A program made the position numbers and the translations under genes. From positions 1 to 61,248 of the forward strand of contig NZ_BMFZ01000015.1 of assembly GCF_014639435.1 (NCBI RefSeq): a stretch of DNA of 61,248 bases, written 5' to 3'. The notes under the pieces are model-generated. The model saw only the letters and a list, made by a program, of their open reading frames with translations. It searched no databases and was not told the DNA's origin. The stretch is from Hafnia psychrotolerans. GTDB taxonomy: Bacteria > Pseudomonadota > Gammaproteobacteria > Enterobacterales > Enterobacteriaceae. Below are positions 1 through 12,672 of the stretch, in pieces; the first letter of the stretch is position 1; every line of letters begins with the position of its first letter.

Positions 1-9
1 GTTCATTCT

Positions 10-30
10 TATTGTGAGCGCATAACAATT
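10..30. promoter_or_regulatory. lac operator-like site upstream of lacZ
   Basis: The two half-sites ATTGTGAGCG and CATAACAATT form a near-perfect match to the E. coli primary lac operator. By eye it differs at the first base and at the central G-to-C position. It lies 14 nt before the lacZ start codon, the right place for LacI repression. The rest of the promoter and any lacI lie outside the window. Confidence 0.8.
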
Positions 31-41
31 TAAGGGGATAA

Positions 42-2888
<2,847 letters not shown>

Positions 2889-2891
2889 CAT

Positions 2892-2922
2892 CCCGCGCAG
2901 CGGTATTTATCCGCTGCGCGGG
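2892..2922 (+). terminator. Hairpin terminator after lacZ
   Basis: A 12-bp perfect stem (CCCGCGCAGCGG / CCGCTGCGCGGG) with a 7-nt loop starts four bases after the lacZ stop codon. Only a weak T-rich tail follows. It implies that lacZ was a single-gene transcription unit here. Confidence 0.6.
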
Positions 2923-3104
2923 CGTTTCTCAATATCCGAGCGGTTAAAAAAACAGCCGTTCAGGTTCCCGATTTGATAGAGATCTTACCTGGGATGTTGG
3001 AACTTCATCGCATTGTTCGTTAATCTTAATGCACACTTGCTCCCCGTATATTGGGCAGCTTTGGTTTATTGCAGCCCGTCAGGGTACTATTTTGGAATAA
3101 TTAA

Positions 3105-3992
3105 ATGGATGATTTGAACGTTGTGGGTAGCATTAACAATGCTGGCAATTGGCTGGTGCGAAACCAGGATTTACTGCTGCATTATGCCGTGAACGTAGTG
3201 GCCGCTATTGCCATTCTGGTCATCGGTTTGATCATTGCACGCATACTCTCTGGCACCGTCAGCCGGGTAATGAAGCTGCGTGGCATTGACATGACCGTCT
3301 CCGATTTCCTGGCCGCCCTGGTGCGTTATGCGATTATTGCTTTCACCCTGATCGCGGTATTGGGACGTATTGGCGTACAAACCACGTCGGTGATTGCTGT
3401 TATCGGTGCCGCGGGTTTGGCGGTTGGCTTGGCGCTACAAGGGTCACTGTCGAACTTTGCCGCAGGTGTGCTTCTGGTTATTTTTCGTCCGTTCCGCGCT
3501 GGCGAATATGTCGATCTCGGCGGCGTGGCGGGGACTGTGACGCAGGTGCAGATTTTTTCCACCACCTTGCGGACGCCGGACGACAAAATAATTGTGGTGC
3601 CGAATGGTAAGATCATTGCTGGCAACATCATCAATAATTCACGAGAGCCTAACCGCCGTACCGAAATCATCGTCGGTGTGGGTTATGACTCTGATATCGA
3701 CGTGGTGAAAAAAGTTCTCGGTGACATCATTGCTGCCGATAAACGTATTCAGCATGAGAAGGGCGTTACCGTCCGGTTGAACGAAATGGCGGCATCAACG
3801 CTTAACTTTGTGGTACGCGTCTGGACAACCAATGGTGATGCGATAGAAGTTAACTGGGATCTGCTTGAAGCCTTCAAACGTGCGTTGGATAAAAATAATA
3901 TCAACATTGCTTATCCGCAGATGGATGTGCATTTATACCGCGTGGCTGATGCGGTAGGCAGCCAGCAGGAAGCGCAACGTTCAGTCGAATAG
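3105..3992 (+). CDS. mscS: Small-conductance mechanosensitive channel MscS
   Basis: MscS is a homoheptameric inner-membrane channel that opens under membrane tension and releases solutes on hypo-osmotic shock. The 295-residue product aligns end to end with E. coli MscS (286 aa). The N-terminal [11 protein letters not shown] segment is conserved, three membrane segments follow, and the pore helix TM3 ([16 protein letters not shown], about residues 104-119) has the Gly/Ala packing pattern. The cytoplasmic vestibule carries [14 protein letters not shown]. The C-terminus is slightly extended. A hairpin terminator follows. In E. coli mscS is preceded by fbaA; here a lacZ remnant is its upstream neighbour. 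Confidence 0.97.
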   Translation: MDDLNVVGSINNAGNWLVRNQDLLLHYAVNVVAAIAILVIGLIIARILSGTVSRVMKLRGIDMTVSDFLAALVRYAIIAFTLIAVLGRIGVQTTSVIAVIGAAGLAVGLALQGSLSNFAAGVLLVIFRPFRAGEYVDLGGVAGTVTQVQIFSTTLRTPDDKIIVVPNGKIIAGNIINNSREPNRRTEIIVGVGYDSDIDVVKKVLGDIIAADKRIQHEKGVTVRLNEMAASTLNFVVRVWTTNGDAIEVNWDLLEAFKRALDKNNINIAYPQMDVHLYRVADAVGSQQEAQRSVE

Positions 3993-4034
3993 AAAGAGAC
4001 GGTGTAATAACCTTGCCGTCTCTACATAGACATC

Positions 4035-4057
4035 AAGCGCCTGCGGGCGCTTTTTTT
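4035..4057 (+). terminator. Rho-independent terminator after mscS
   Basis: Stem AAGCGCC/GGCGCTT with a 4-nt loop followed by a run of seven T residues, between mscS and argO. It separates the two transcription units. Confidence 0.85.
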
Positions 4058-4188
4058 GTGGTTGTATCAGGCGAATAGGATTATTAGAAATCCTAATGAA
4101 GGATTAGAATTATCAATTTCCGCTAATGTAAAAGCTCACCTACACTGCACGTTATTATTCACCTGATTAACTGTTTAAGGATAACCAC

Positions 4189-4806
4189 GTGCTGGCAATA
4201 TTTCTGCAGGGACTGGCAATGAGCGCCGCGATGATTTTACCCATTGGGCCGCAGAATGCGTTCGTCATGAATCAGGGCATCCGCAAGCAATATCACTTGA
4301 TGATCGCCACCCTCTGCGCCCTCAGCGATGCAGTGCTTATTTGTGCTGGAATATTTGGCGGTAGCGCCTTGCTGGACCAATCGCCGACGCTCTTAGCGAT
4401 AGTCAGTTGGGGCGGCGTGATCTTTTTACTGTGGTACGGCTGGGGCGCATTTCGCACGGCATTGAGCAAAAATCCTGAACTGGCGCAGGCTCAAATGGTG
4501 AAGCAAAGCCGCTGGAAAATTATGCTCAGTATGCTCGCTGTCACCTGGCTGAATCCGCATGTCTATCTTGATACCTTCGTGGTGCTGGGCAGTCTGGGCG
4601 GTAGCCTCAGCAGCGATGAGCGTTCATGGTTTGCGCTCGGTGCGGTTTCGGGGTCGGGACTGTGGTTCTTCGGGCTGGCGATCCTCGCGGCGACCCTCTC
4701 ACCCTGGCTTAATACCGGGAAAGTACAGCGCATCATCAATTTTCTCGTTGGGACGATCATGTGGGGTATCGCCTTGCAACTCGCCCGGCAAACCCGCCTT
4801 TTTTAA
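4189..4806 (+). CDS. argO: L-arginine exporter ArgO (LysE family)
   Basis: ArgO exports arginine, and its analogue canavanine, across the inner membrane. The 205-residue protein is a hydrophobic six-segment LysE/RhtB protein starting near [20 protein letters not shown], with the family motif [16 protein letters not shown] around residue 120. It uses a GTG start with TAAGGA eight bases upstream. The AT-rich 130-bp region upstream is where the regulator ArgP would act; ArgP is encoded close by at 5692-6594, as in E. coli. No discrete ArgP box could be defined by eye. Confidence 0.95.
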   Translation: MLAIFLQGLAMSAAMILPIGPQNAFVMNQGIRKQYHLMIATLCALSDAVLICAGIFGGSALLDQSPTLLAIVSWGGVIFLLWYGWGAFRTALSKNPELAQAQMVKQSRWKIMLSMLAVTWLNPHVYLDTFVVLGSLGGSLSSDERSWFALGAVSGSGLWFFGLAILAATLSPWLNTGKVQRIINFLVGTIMWGIALQLARQTRLF

Positions 4807-4905
4807 GGTTTTGTCACTAATCTTAGTTCTTGATGCCATCGAATATGCTACGGTTTTGCCGTTAATAAACGTAATGCCATATCTTAAATGATTAAAGGAG
4901 GCACT

Positions 4906-5625
4906 GTGAAATTGAAAGCATTGGCTATGGCCGCAATGTTGGGGTTAGGAACGTTACCTGCGGTACTTCAGGCTGCTGAAGTACCTGAAGGTCCACATGT
5001 GGTCACGTCAGGGACCGCCAGTGTTGATGCAACGCCGGACATTGCAACGCTGGCTATTGAGGTCAACGTTTCCGCCAAGGATGCTGCGTCAGCCAAAAAA
5101 CAAGCTGACCAGCGGGTGGCCGAATATTTTGCCTTCCTGCAAAAAAACGGCATTGAGAAGAAAGACATTAACGCCGCTAATTTACGTACTCAGCCAGAAT
5201 ATAACTACCTGAAAGATGGCAGTAGCGAGCTGAAAGGCTACCGCGCCGTGCGCCAGGTTCAGGTAACGCTACGTCAGCTCGACAAACTGAATGATCTGCT
5301 GGACGGCGCATTAAGCTCCGGTCTGAATGAGATCCGTGCCGTTGAACTGGGGGTTGCTAACCCGGACAGCTTCCGCGATCAGGCGCGTCAGAAAGCCATC
5401 GACAACGCCATACAGCAGGCTAAATCACTGGCGGAAGGTTTCCACGCAAAACTCGGCCCGGTGTACAGCATCCGTTACCACGTGGCGAACTATCAGCCAA
5501 TGCCGGTAGCGCGTATGTATAAAACGGCGGAAGCCGCAGGTCAGAGCTCCGCTGCCCAGACCTACGAGCAGCAGAGCATTCACTTCGATGATCAGGTTGA
5601 TGTCGTGTTCGAAATCCAGCGCTAA
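4906..5625 (+). CDS. yggE: Periplasmic SIMPL-domain protein YggE
   Basis: YggE is a periplasmic protein of the SIMPL (DUF541) family, linked in E. coli to oxidative-stress tolerance; its biochemical role is unknown. The GTG at 4906 is preferred over the in-frame ATG at 4888 because a strong AAAGGAGG lies just upstream and the protein then begins MKLKALAMAAMLGLG, a typical signal peptide ending near LQAAEV. The mature part matches E. coli YggE (GPHVVTSGTASVDATPDIAT, GLNEIRAVELG, KLGPVYSIRYHV). A bidirectional terminator separates it from convergent argP. Confidence 0.93.
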   Translation: MKLKALAMAAMLGLGTLPAVLQAAEVPEGPHVVTSGTASVDATPDIATLAIEVNVSAKDAASAKKQADQRVAEYFAFLQKNGIEKKDINAANLRTQPEYNYLKDGSSELKGYRAVRQVQVTLRQLDKLNDLLDGALSSGLNEIRAVELGVANPDSFRDQARQKAIDNAIQQAKSLAEGFHAKLGPVYSIRYHVANYQPMPVARMYKTAEAAGQSSAAQTYEQQSIHFDDQVDVVFEIQR

Positions 5626-5642
5626 TACCCGTCTGGATGCCT

Positions 5643-5672
5643 AAAAAAACCCGCTACGGCGGGTTTTTTTAG
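5643..5672. terminator. Bidirectional terminator between yggE and argP
   Basis: A stem CCCGC/GCGGG around CTACG is flanked by A7 on the left and T7 on the right, so it can end transcription from both convergent genes. Confidence 0.9.
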
Positions 5673-5691
5673 GCTGATATGTCACGGGCAA

Positions 5692-6594
5692 TCAGTCCTG
5701 ACGCAACACCTTGTGGCCATGCGCCAGCAATGCGTCGGTGACTTTGCGCATCATGCGGCTTTCCGGCGCGAAGCGATGCCAGAACAGCATCCGGCGCTGG
5801 AACAGGCCTGGTGTGAGGTCGATCAGTTCGCCGCTTTCCAGCTCTTTTTCAATTTGCAGATGGGGAATCATACAGCAGGTGGTGCCCTGGCGAGCCAGCT
5901 GCACGAAGGCTTCTGACGAGCTAACGATATGGCACGGTACGCTGCCCGGCGACAGATCAAAGTTCTGCTGCAGGAAAGCCTGATGCATGTCGTCGAGATG
6001 GTCAAAGGCGACGGCGGGCGCTTTCAGCAGCGCACTACGGGTAACACCATTGGGGAAATAGCGGTCTGCAAAGGGTTTTGATCCAATGAACAGATAGTCC
6101 AGCGCGCCCAGTTGGTCCACCAGACAACTCGGCAGAGGTTGGGGCTGAATACTTACCGCACCCACGACTTCACCACGACGCAAGCGTTCTTGCGTACGTG
6201 TTTCATCTTCTACCTGCAAATTGAGGCGGATAGGCGAGTCAACCAGTACAGATTTCAGCGCTGGCAGCAGCCAGGTTGCCAGGCTGTCGGCGTTAACCGC
6301 CAGCGACAGCAGCAAAGGCGTGTCATTGCTGTCGGTACCGCTGTCATTACCCAGCCACTCCTCTTCCAGCAGTTCTACCTGATGCAGCAGCGCCAGCAAT
6401 TTCTGTCCCTGTTCTGTCGGGCGGGGCGGCACTGTGCGGACCAGCAATGGTTGGCCGAATAAATTCTCGAGCTGCTTAATGCGTTGAGATACCGCCGATT
6501 GAGTGATGCAAAGTTTCTGCGCCGCGCGCTCGAAACCGCGCTCGCGGATCACTGCGTCCAGTGCTTGCAGCGTTCTATAGTCTGGGCGTTTCAT
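5692..6594 (-). CDS. argP: LysR-type regulator ArgP (IciA)
   Basis: ArgP activates argO in response to arginine and lysine and controls other amino-acid and nucleotide genes. The 300-residue protein is almost identical in layout to E. coli ArgP (297 aa). It has an N-terminal winged helix-turn-helix ([26 protein letters not shown], residues 3-28, then [11 protein letters not shown]) and an effector domain with the [18 protein letters not shown] segment. It is divergent from rpiA. The 210-bp gap between them must hold both promoters. Confidence 0.96.
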   Translation of the reverse strand: MKRPDYRTLQALDAVIRERGFERAAQKLCITQSAVSQRIKQLENLFGQPLLVRTVPPRPTEQGQKLLALLHQVELLEEEWLGNDSGTDSNDTPLLLSLAVNADSLATWLLPALKSVLVDSPIRLNLQVEDETRTQERLRRGEVVGAVSIQPQPLPSCLVDQLGALDYLFIGSKPFADRYFPNGVTRSALLKAPAVAFDHLDDMHQAFLQQNFDLSPGSVPCHIVSSSEAFVQLARQGTTCCMIPHLQIEKELESGELIDLTPGLFQRRMLFWHRFAPESRMMRKVTDALLAHGHKVLRQD

Positions 6595-6807
6595 CGGAGT
6601 TCTGTCTCCTGGATTTAATTTATCCGAATACTATGCCATAGATTTACGGCTTTAGTGGCGGACAAAATCTTCAGGGTGAACCGATCAATGAGATGATAAG
6701 TGTGATCTGGCGCGGATCCAGATGACCCAATTTTAGAGGACATGCATTATAATCACTGGCATTGTCATCTCCACGAAATCACCCGATCAGAGAGCAGAGA
6801 AGCCATG

Positions 6808-7470
6808 ATGAATCAGGAAGAATTAAAGAAAGCTGTCGGTTGGGCCGCTTTGGATTATGTTACCCCCGGCACTATTGTTGGCGTTGGCACCGGCTCCACG
6901 GCGGCTCATTTTATTGATGCATTAGGCTCGATAAAACATCAGATTGAAGGTGCGGTATCCAGCTCAGATGCGTCCACCGCGAAACTGAAAAGCCTCGGCA
7001 TTCACGTTTTTGACAGCAATGAAGTGGACCAGCTCGACGTATATGTTGATGGCGCCGACGAAATCAACGGACAGATGCAGATGATCAAAGGCGGTGGCGC
7101 GGCGCTGACCCGCGAAAAAATCATTGCAGCCATTAGCAAAAAATTTATCTGTATTGTCGATGCTTCCAAACAGGTCGGTGTGTTGGGTAAATTCCCGCTT
7201 CCGGTGGAAGTGATCCCAATGGCACGCTCCTACGTGGCTCGTGAACTGGTTAAGCTGGGTGGCCTGCCGGAGTACCGTCAGAATGTGCTGACAGACAACG
7301 GCAATATCATTCTGGATGTGCATAATCTCTCAATTCTCGATGCCATCGCGCTGGAAAATAAGATTAACAATATTGCGGGTGTGGTGACTGTGGGTCTTTT
7401 CGCCAATCGTGGCGCCGATGTCGCGCTGGTGGGCACTGCTGAAGGCGTAAAAACCGTCACCTTGAAATAA
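6808..7470 (+). CDS. rpiA: Ribose-5-phosphate isomerase A
   Basis: RpiA interconverts ribose 5-phosphate and ribulose 5-phosphate in the non-oxidative pentose phosphate pathway. The reading frame is open from 6742, but family alignment ([15 protein letters not shown]) and AGAGAAG upstream place the start at 6808 or the adjacent ATG at 6805, giving 220 aa against 219 in E. coli. Substrate-binding segments [38 protein letters not shown] and the catalytic Glu and Lys context are present. Confidence 0.96.
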   Translation: MNQEELKKAVGWAALDYVTPGTIVGVGTGSTAAHFIDALGSIKHQIEGAVSSSDASTAKLKSLGIHVFDSNEVDQLDVYVDGADEINGQMQMIKGGGAALTREKIIAAISKKFICIVDASKQVGVLGKFPLPVEVIPMARSYVARELVKLGGLPEYRQNVLTDNGNIILDVHNLSILDAIALENKINNIAGVVTVGLFANRGADVALVGTAEGVKTVTLK

Positions 7471-7866
7471 TTGATGCTCAGGCCGTTTTTAATCTAACGA
7501 ATGATAAGCAGAAGATCTGGCTGTGTGACTTCTGACGCAGCCAGTGGCTATGCGGTCATAACACTATGTTATGAAGATGATAATTTTCCTGTTGAATCAT
7601 CTTTTCTTCAAAAGCTTAAATTTGGTGACTTATGTCACATTTCCCCTTCATACCTTGGTATCATCCGGTTTGGTTTTTCTTACCCAGCATTAAATTCTAA
7701 AATCCCCTGCGCTGATTGAGCCTTCTGCTGGGTGCCAGGCAATCGTTTGTATTGATGCTGGCGAATTTTTTGTTATGTTGACTGTGCTGCGGCCTTTAGG
7801 TCGCCACGTCAGCCGTAATAAATCGTCGGTCGAAAACATCGTCAGTCAGAAAAATAGGGTCGGGAA
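7471..7866. other. rpiA-serA intergenic region
   Basis: About 395 bp without a supported gene. It should contain the serA promoter. A 72-codon ORF at 7501-7719 has no ribosome binding site or recognisable family and is not annotated. No clear terminator is visible after rpiA. Confidence 0.5.
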
Positions 7867-9105
7867 ATGGCAAAAGTATCACTCGAGAAAGACAAGATTA
7901 AATTTTTGTTAGTGGAAGGCGTCCACCAAAGTGCGGTGGATTCACTCCGCGCAGCGGGTTACACCAATATTGAATTTCATAAAGGTGCTTTAGACACTGA
8001 ATCGCTGAAAAAATCGATTCGTGATGCGCACTTTGTTGGACTCCGATCGCGTACCCAATTGACTGAAGATGTCTTTGCTGTGGCTGAAAAGCTGATTGCC
8101 GTGGGGTGTTTCTGCATCGGTACTAACCAGGTTGCTCTGGATTCTGCTACCCGTCGTGGGATCCCGGTATTCAACGCGCCCTTCTCCAATACCCGTTCCG
8201 TCGCTGAAATGGTGCTCGGTGAAATGTTGCTGATGATCCGCGGCATTCCCTCTGCCAACGCCAAAGCCCACCGTGGAGTGTGGCATAAGCTGGCGGTTGG
8301 CTCATTTGAAGCGCGCGGTAAACGTCTGGGGATCATTGGTTACGGCCATATCGGTACACAGCTCGGTATCCTGGCGGAAGGCTTGGGTATGCAGGTGTTC
8401 TACTATGATATTGAAAGCAAGTTACCACTCGGTAATGCGCAGCCGATTGCTAGTCTGAATGAGCTACTGAATACCAGCGACGTAATAACGCTTCACGTAC
8501 CGGAAACGGCAAATACCAAAGACATGATTGGCGCGGACCAGTTGGCGCAGATGAAACCCGGCGCATTGCTGATTAACGCCTCTCGCGGCACGGTGATTGA
8601 TATCCCTGCTCTGTGTGATGCGCTGCGCAGCAAACATATTTCCGGCGCGGCTATCGACGTGTTCCCGGAAGAACCGGCCACCAACAGCGACCCGTTCCTG
8701 TCGCCACTGTGTGAGTTTGATAACGTGATCCTGACGCCGCATATCGGTGGTTCCACTATGGAAGCGCAGGAAGGCATCGGTCTGGAAGTGGCGGGAAAAC
8801 TGGCAAAATACTCTGACAACGGTTCAACGCTGTCAGCGGTTAACTTCCCAGAAGCATCACTGCCAGCGCATGGTGCCAATGCCAGCCGTTTATTGCATAT
8901 CCACGAAAATCGTCCGGGCGTGCTGACCAGTATCAACCAGATTTTCGCCGAGAAAGGTATCAATATCTCCGCCCAGTATTTGCAGACCAGTCCGCAAATT
9001 GGTTATGTGGTGATCGACGCCGAGACAGACGTCGCGACGCTGACCAACGCACTGCAATTGATGAAGGCGATACCGGGAACCATCCGTGCGCGTCTTCTGT
9101 ACTAA
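7867..9105 (+). CDS. serA: D-3-phosphoglycerate dehydrogenase SerA
   Basis: SerA catalyses the first committed step of serine synthesis, NAD-dependent oxidation of 3-phosphoglycerate. The 412-residue protein has the split substrate-binding domain, a Rossmann NAD site (LGIIGYGHIGTQLG, about residues 154-167), the catalytic His region (TPHIGGSTMEAQEG) and a C-terminal ACT domain (HENRPGVLTSINQIFAEKGINI, split in two here for length: residues about 345-366). That ACT domain is the site of serine feedback inhibition in the family. The GGGTCGGG ahead of the start is a modest ribosome binding site. Confidence 0.97.
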   Translation: MAKVSLEKDKIKFLLVEGVHQSAVDSLRAAGYTNIEFHKGALDTESLKKSIRDAHFVGLRSRTQLTEDVFAVAEKLIAVGCFCIGTNQVALDSATRRGIPVFNAPFSNTRSVAEMVLGEMLLMIRGIPSANAKAHRGVWHKLAVGSFEARGKRLGIIGYGHIGTQLGILAEGLGMQVFYYDIESKLPLGNAQPIASLNELLNTSDVITLHVPETANTKDMIGADQLAQMKPGALLINASRGTVIDIPALCDALRSKHISGAAIDVFPEEPATNSDPFLSPLCEFDNVILTPHIGGSTMEAQEGIGLEVAGKLAKYSDNGSTLSAVNFPEASLPAHGANASRLLHIHENRPGVLTSINQIFAEKGINISAQYLQTSPQIGYVVIDAETDVATLTNALQLMKAIPGTIRARLLY

Positions 9106-9112
9106 TATGCTT

Positions 9113-9190
9113 GTCATCCTTCGCGCTACAGCTTCGTTAGTGCATTCGGAGAACCGAATCACTGGCTTAAGCCAGCTCGAATGATTGAGG
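9113..9190. repeat. Enterobacterial intergenic palindromic repeat, copy A
   Basis: Starts GTCATCCTTCG and ends CGAATGATTG, with an internal palindrome CTGGCTTAAGCCAG. It resembles the intergenic palindromic elements common in Yersinia and Serratia genomes (YPAL-like). Related sequences lie at 15396-15502 and 37258-37303. It lies between serA and the terminator. Confidence 0.55.
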
Positions 9191-9214
9191 GCATTAGCGT
9201 CAAAAGTTCTCGCC

Positions 9215-9237
9215 AAGGCGCCTACGGGCGCCTTTTT
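9215..9237. terminator. Terminator between convergent serA and fau
   Basis: An 8-bp perfect stem AAGGCGCC/GGCGCCTT around TACG, followed by T residues on the serA side. Confidence 0.85.
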
Positions 9238-9249
9238 GCTGTATTTTAT

Positions 9250-9846
9250 TCACCACTTCCACACTCTGCTTGGGGTAATAACCTCCGGCAGCGGTACGTC
9301 CCACTCTTCCACTGGCAAGTCGCTGACCTGCTGGCAATCATGCGCCAATCCTATCGGATAGGGACCACCGTGTTGCCAGTTTTCCAGCGTGCGGTCGTAG
9401 AAGCCGCCACCCATTCCCAGGCGTTGTCCGTGCTGATCAAATGCCACCAGCGGTGTCAGGATAATATCCAACTGCGAAAGTGGGACGACCTGGGTGACGT
9501 CTAACTGCGGCTCGAGGATTTTTAGCCGATTGCGGACGAGTCTGGTCTCTGGCGTATAACGCAGAAATAACAAGTTTCCGGGGATGAAGGGGTGCAGTAC
9601 CGGCAAGCAAAGCTGTTTGCCGTCTTGCCACAGACGTAAGAGCAGCGGTGCGGTATCGAGTTCGCCATCAAAAGAGAGAAAGACTGAAATCGCTGAAGAT
9701 GCCTGAATTTGCGGGTGTGAGGCAACGCGTTCAGCAGCCCGATGAGCAAAATTGGATTGCTGTTCGGGGGTAAGATTTTTTCTGCGTTGGCGGATTTCAG
9801 TTCGAAGAATTTGTCTGATTAAAGCATGTTGAGGAGTGTGCGACAT
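9250..9846 (-). CDS. fau: 5-formyltetrahydrofolate cyclo-ligase
   Basis: The enzyme (YgfA/Fau) converts 5-formyl-THF to 5,10-methenyl-THF with ATP. The frame is open to 9990, but that extension runs through the 6S RNA gene, so the start is set at 9846 (MSHTPQHALIRQ), giving 198 aa. Family signatures are FLSFDGELDTAPLL, LKILEPQLDVTQV and the substrate loop GMGGGFYDRTL. As in E. coli it lies directly downstream of ssrS on the same strand and is likely made from read-through of the 6S transcript. Confidence 0.94.
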   Translation of the reverse strand: MSHTPQHALIRQILRTEIRQRRKNLTPEQQSNFAHRAAERVASHPQIQASSAISVFLSFDGELDTAPLLLRLWQDGKQLCLPVLHPFIPGNLLFLRYTPETRLVRNRLKILEPQLDVTQVVPLSQLDIILTPLVAFDQHGQRLGMGGGFYDRTLENWQHGGPYPIGLAHDCQQVSDLPVEEWDVPLPEVITPSRVWKW

Positions 9847-9885
9847 AGATACAAGAACCAAAATGGATTGTACCGGAAGAAAGGG

Positions 9886-10069
9886 GGGATCTCCGAGATG
9901 CCGTCGCAGGCTGTAACCCTTGAACCCATGGTTCAAGGTGAACGCGCTGTCGCAGTCTTTAGGCTTCTCGGACGGGCCGAGCATGCGCACCGATTACGGA
10001 TCATCACATTCTGTTGGTACTAATTATCGGCTCAGGGGACGGGCCCGCTGGCGAACATCTCAGAGAATT
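9886..10069 (-). ncRNA. ssrS: 6S RNA (SsrS)
   Basis: 6S RNA mimics an open promoter and sequesters sigma-70 RNA polymerase in stationary phase. On the minus strand the 5' end near 10069 reads TCTCTGAGATGTTCGC and the 3' end near 9886 reads GGCATCTCGGAGATCCCC. These pair as the terminal stem and match E. coli 6S closely. The internal GGCTCAGGGGAC-type pairing and the GAACC/GGTTC arm are also conserved. Length is about 184 nt, the family norm. It sits between zapA and fau as in other enterobacteria. Confidence 0.95.
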
Positions 10070-10134
10070 CTTTTACTCGTTGCTGACTGCCTGTGACAAG
10101 CGAATCAACCCCTTAAGTTATTCGTAAATTACCG

Positions 10135-10464
10135 TTATTCGAAAGGTGCCCCTTCACGTTCAGAGATCTTACCTTGCTCGAGCAATGCCTGCTCGATGGT
10201 TTGTTGCAGCATCCGAATACGTTGTTCCATATTGGAGGCATAGTCACGGGTTTTCAACCGTTCTTGAGCAAGTTCGTGACATACATTCAATGCCGCGATA
10301 AAAACTAATTGCTCTGTATTGGTGACTCTAGTGCGTACTTTTAGATCTTGCAACCGCTGATTAAGATCTTCAGCAGCCATGTTCAACGCTTCTTGTTGTT
10401 CTGGCGGACAATTCACTCGTAACGAGCGGCCAAAAATTTGAATATCTACTGGTTGTGCAGACAT
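10135..10464 (-). CDS. zapA: Cell division protein ZapA
   Basis: ZapA binds and bundles FtsZ filaments at the division ring. The start at 10464 ([20 protein letters not shown]) gives 109 aa, exactly the E. coli length, with GGTGG upstream. The longer upstream frame lacks support. An N-terminal beta-rich FtsZ-binding head is followed by a C-terminal coiled coil ([21 protein letters not shown] region, about residues 72-100). It is divergent from ygfB and upstream of the 6S gene. Confidence 0.96.
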   Translation of the reverse strand: MSAQPVDIQIFGRSLRVNCPPEQQEALNMAAEDLNQRLQDLKVRTRVTNTEQLVFIAALNVCHELAQERLKTRDYASNMEQRIRMLQQTIEQALLEQGKISEREGAPFE

Positions 10465-10725
10465 GCCACCTTCCTGCCTTCTTTGTACGCCGCCCCAACC
10501 TGAGCACTGTGTCTCGACACAGGATGTTGGAAGCGACATCACTATAACTATCTCAATACCAGGTTACAACCCTATCACGAACTGACTGCTGGATATTTGT
10601 CCAGTGCATTTGCCGGCCAAGGTAAGGCTTAACAACTGCCGTTCGCTGGTCTGCTAATCTGGTACTACGACTGACCTTGGTGGTAGCATAACACGAACTT
10701 AACTGGCCAACGATGGCGAATACGC

Positions 10726-11298
10726 ATGTCTATTGATAATACTTATCCTACTTATGATTCGTTGGAAAACGCACTGAAACAACAATCAGTCGCCTTGACG
10801 GCAGCAGAAATGCACGGACTGATCAGCGGCTTACTCTGTGGCGGTAACCGTGACGGCAGTTGGCTGACGCTGGTCCATGATCTGACCAACGAAGGCATAG
10901 CGTTCCCGCATACGCTGGCTGACTTGCTGCAACAACTGCGAAAGATCACGGCAGATACGCTGGAAGATGACAGCTTTGAATTCAAAATGCTGATGCCTGA
11001 TGATGAAAAACCGATCTTCGAACGCGCCGATGCGCTTGCCGGATGGGTCAACCATTACCTGCTCGGTTTAGGCATGATGCAACCGAAGCTTGCCAAAGTG
11101 AAAGGCGAAGTCGGCGAAGCGATTGACGACCTGCGCAGCATCGCGCAGCTTGGATATGAAGAAGATGAAGATCAGGAGCAACTGGCCTCGTCGCTCGAAG
11201 AAGTGGTCGAATATGTCCGCGTTGCCGCGATTCTGTGCTTTGGCGAATTCAGCCACAGCCATCCGCTCGCACCCGAAAGTCCACGCACATTGCATTAA
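10726..11298 (+). CDS. ygfB: UPF0149 family protein YgfB
   Basis: A 190-residue acidic protein of the UPF0149 family with no assigned enzymatic role; in Pseudomonas a homologue modulates the AlpR/AlpA pathway. Conserved segments include [13 protein letters not shown] (about residues 28-40), [17 protein letters not shown] and [21 protein letters not shown]. It leads the ygfB-pepP-ubiH-ubiI cluster, with 56 bp before pepP. Confidence 0.94.
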   Translation: MSIDNTYPTYDSLENALKQQSVALTAAEMHGLISGLLCGGNRDGSWLTLVHDLTNEGIAFPHTLADLLQQLRKITADTLEDDSFEFKMLMPDDEKPIFERADALAGWVNHYLLGLGMMQPKLAKVKGEVGEAIDDLRSIAQLGYEEDEDQEQLASSLEEVVEYVRVAAILCFGEFSHSHPLAPESPRTLH

Positions 11299-11354
11299 GT
11301 ACTTCATCAATGGCTTTATAACCATGAACTAAAACGGTTTCAGGAGAAGGTGAG

Positions 11355-12671
11355 ATGACTTTGCACGAATACCAGAATCGTCGTCAGGCGCTGTTAGCCA
11401 AGATGGCACCGGGCAGCGCAGCCATTATTTTCGCCGCGCCAGAAGCAACACGTAATGCTGATAGTGAATATCCTTTCCGTCAAAGCAGCGATTTCTGGTA
11501 TCTGACCGGTTTTAATGAACCAGAAGCAGTGCTGATCCTGGTGAAGAGTGATGAAAACCATAACCACAGTGTCCTTTTTAACCGCGTGCGCGATCTGACG
11601 GCGGAAATCTGGTTTGGTCGCCGTCTGGGTCAGGATGCGGCTCCGGTAAAACTGGGCGTCGATAAAGCCCTGCCTTTTGACGACATCAACGAGCACTTGC
11701 CCCTTCTGCTGAACGGCCTTGACGTGCTGTACCACGCACAGGGTTATTACGCCTATGCGGACGAGATTGTAAACCGTGCGTTGGAAACCCTGCGTAACGG
11801 TTTTCGTAAGAATCTGGCCGCGCCGGACACCCTCATCGACTGGCGTCCCATTGTGCATGAAATGCGTCTGTTCAAATCGCCGGCGGAGATTGCCATTATG
11901 CGCCGCGCCGGTGAGATCACGGCCAAAGCCCATACCCGCGCAATGGAAAAATGCCGTGCAGGTCTGTTTGAATACCATCTCGAAGGCGAAATTCATCATG
12001 AATTCAACCGCCACGGTGCGCGTTATCCTTCCTATAACACGATCGTCGGCAGCGGTGAAAACGGCTGTATTTTGCATTACACCGAAAATGAGTCCGAACT
12101 GCGCGAGGGTGACTTAGTACTGATTGATGCCGGTTGTGAATATCAGGGTTATGCGGGTGATATCACTCGTACCTTCCCGGTCAGTGGCAAATTCAGTAAA
12201 GAGCAGCGTGAAATTTATGACATCGTACTGGCGTCTGAATATAAAGCGTTGGATGTCCTGCGCCCAGGCAGCAGCATTCAGGAAGCCACCGAAGCTGCGA
12301 TTCGCGTGATGATCGCAGGGTTGGTGAAGTTGGGGATCCTCAGCGGCGACGTCGAGACGCTGTTCAACCAGCAGGCGCATCGCCCGTTCTTTATGCATGG
12401 TTTATCTCACTGGCTGGGGATGGATGTGCATGATGTCGGCCATTATGGCACCGCCGATCGCAGCCGTACGCTGGAGCCCGGCATGGTCTTGACCGTTGAG
12501 CCGGGCCTGTATATCGCGCCAGATGCCGATGTGCCAGAAGCCTATCGCGGCATTGGTATCCGTATCGAGGACGACATTCTGATCACCGCCACGGGGATTG
12601 AGATCTTCACTGGCAACGTCGTTAAAGAAGCCGATGATATTGAAGCGCTAATGGCGGCGGCACGGAAATAA
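11355..12671 (+). CDS. pepP: Xaa-Pro aminopeptidase PepP
   Basis: Aminopeptidase P removes N-terminal residues preceding proline, using two Mn ions. The 438-residue product matches E. coli PepP (441 aa). It has an N-terminal creatinase-like domain and a C-terminal pita-bread domain with ligands in DAGCEYQGYAGDITRTFP, HGLSHWLGMDVHDVG, EPGLYI and GIRIEDD. AGGAGAAGG lies ahead of the ATG. Its stop codon is separated from the ubiH start by one base, indicating translational coupling. Confidence 0.97.
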   Translation: MTLHEYQNRRQALLAKMAPGSAAIIFAAPEATRNADSEYPFRQSSDFWYLTGFNEPEAVLILVKSDENHNHSVLFNRVRDLTAEIWFGRRLGQDAAPVKLGVDKALPFDDINEHLPLLLNGLDVLYHAQGYYAYADEIVNRALETLRNGFRKNLAAPDTLIDWRPIVHEMRLFKSPAEIAIMRRAGEITAKAHTRAMEKCRAGLFEYHLEGEIHHEFNRHGARYPSYNTIVGSGENGCILHYTENESELREGDLVLIDAGCEYQGYAGDITRTFPVSGKFSKEQREIYDIVLASEYKALDVLRPGSSIQEATEAAIRVMIAGLVKLGILSGDVETLFNQQAHRPFFMHGLSHWLGMDVHDVGHYGTADRSRTLEPGMVLTVEPGLYIAPDADVPEAYRGIGIRIEDDILITATGIEIFTGNVVKEADDIEALMAAARK

Positions 12672-12672
12672 T

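Noticed and set aside
7501-7719. 72-codon ORF between rpiA and serA
   Set aside because: No ribosome binding site, no family resemblance and it lies in the serA promoter region.
9106-9249. sib-type small RNA/toxin gene as between serA and fau in E. coli
   Set aside because: The interval holds only the palindromic repeat and a terminator; no Ibs-like ORF was seen.
9847-9990. N-terminal extension of the fau product
   Set aside because: It runs into the 6S RNA gene; 9846 gives the family length.
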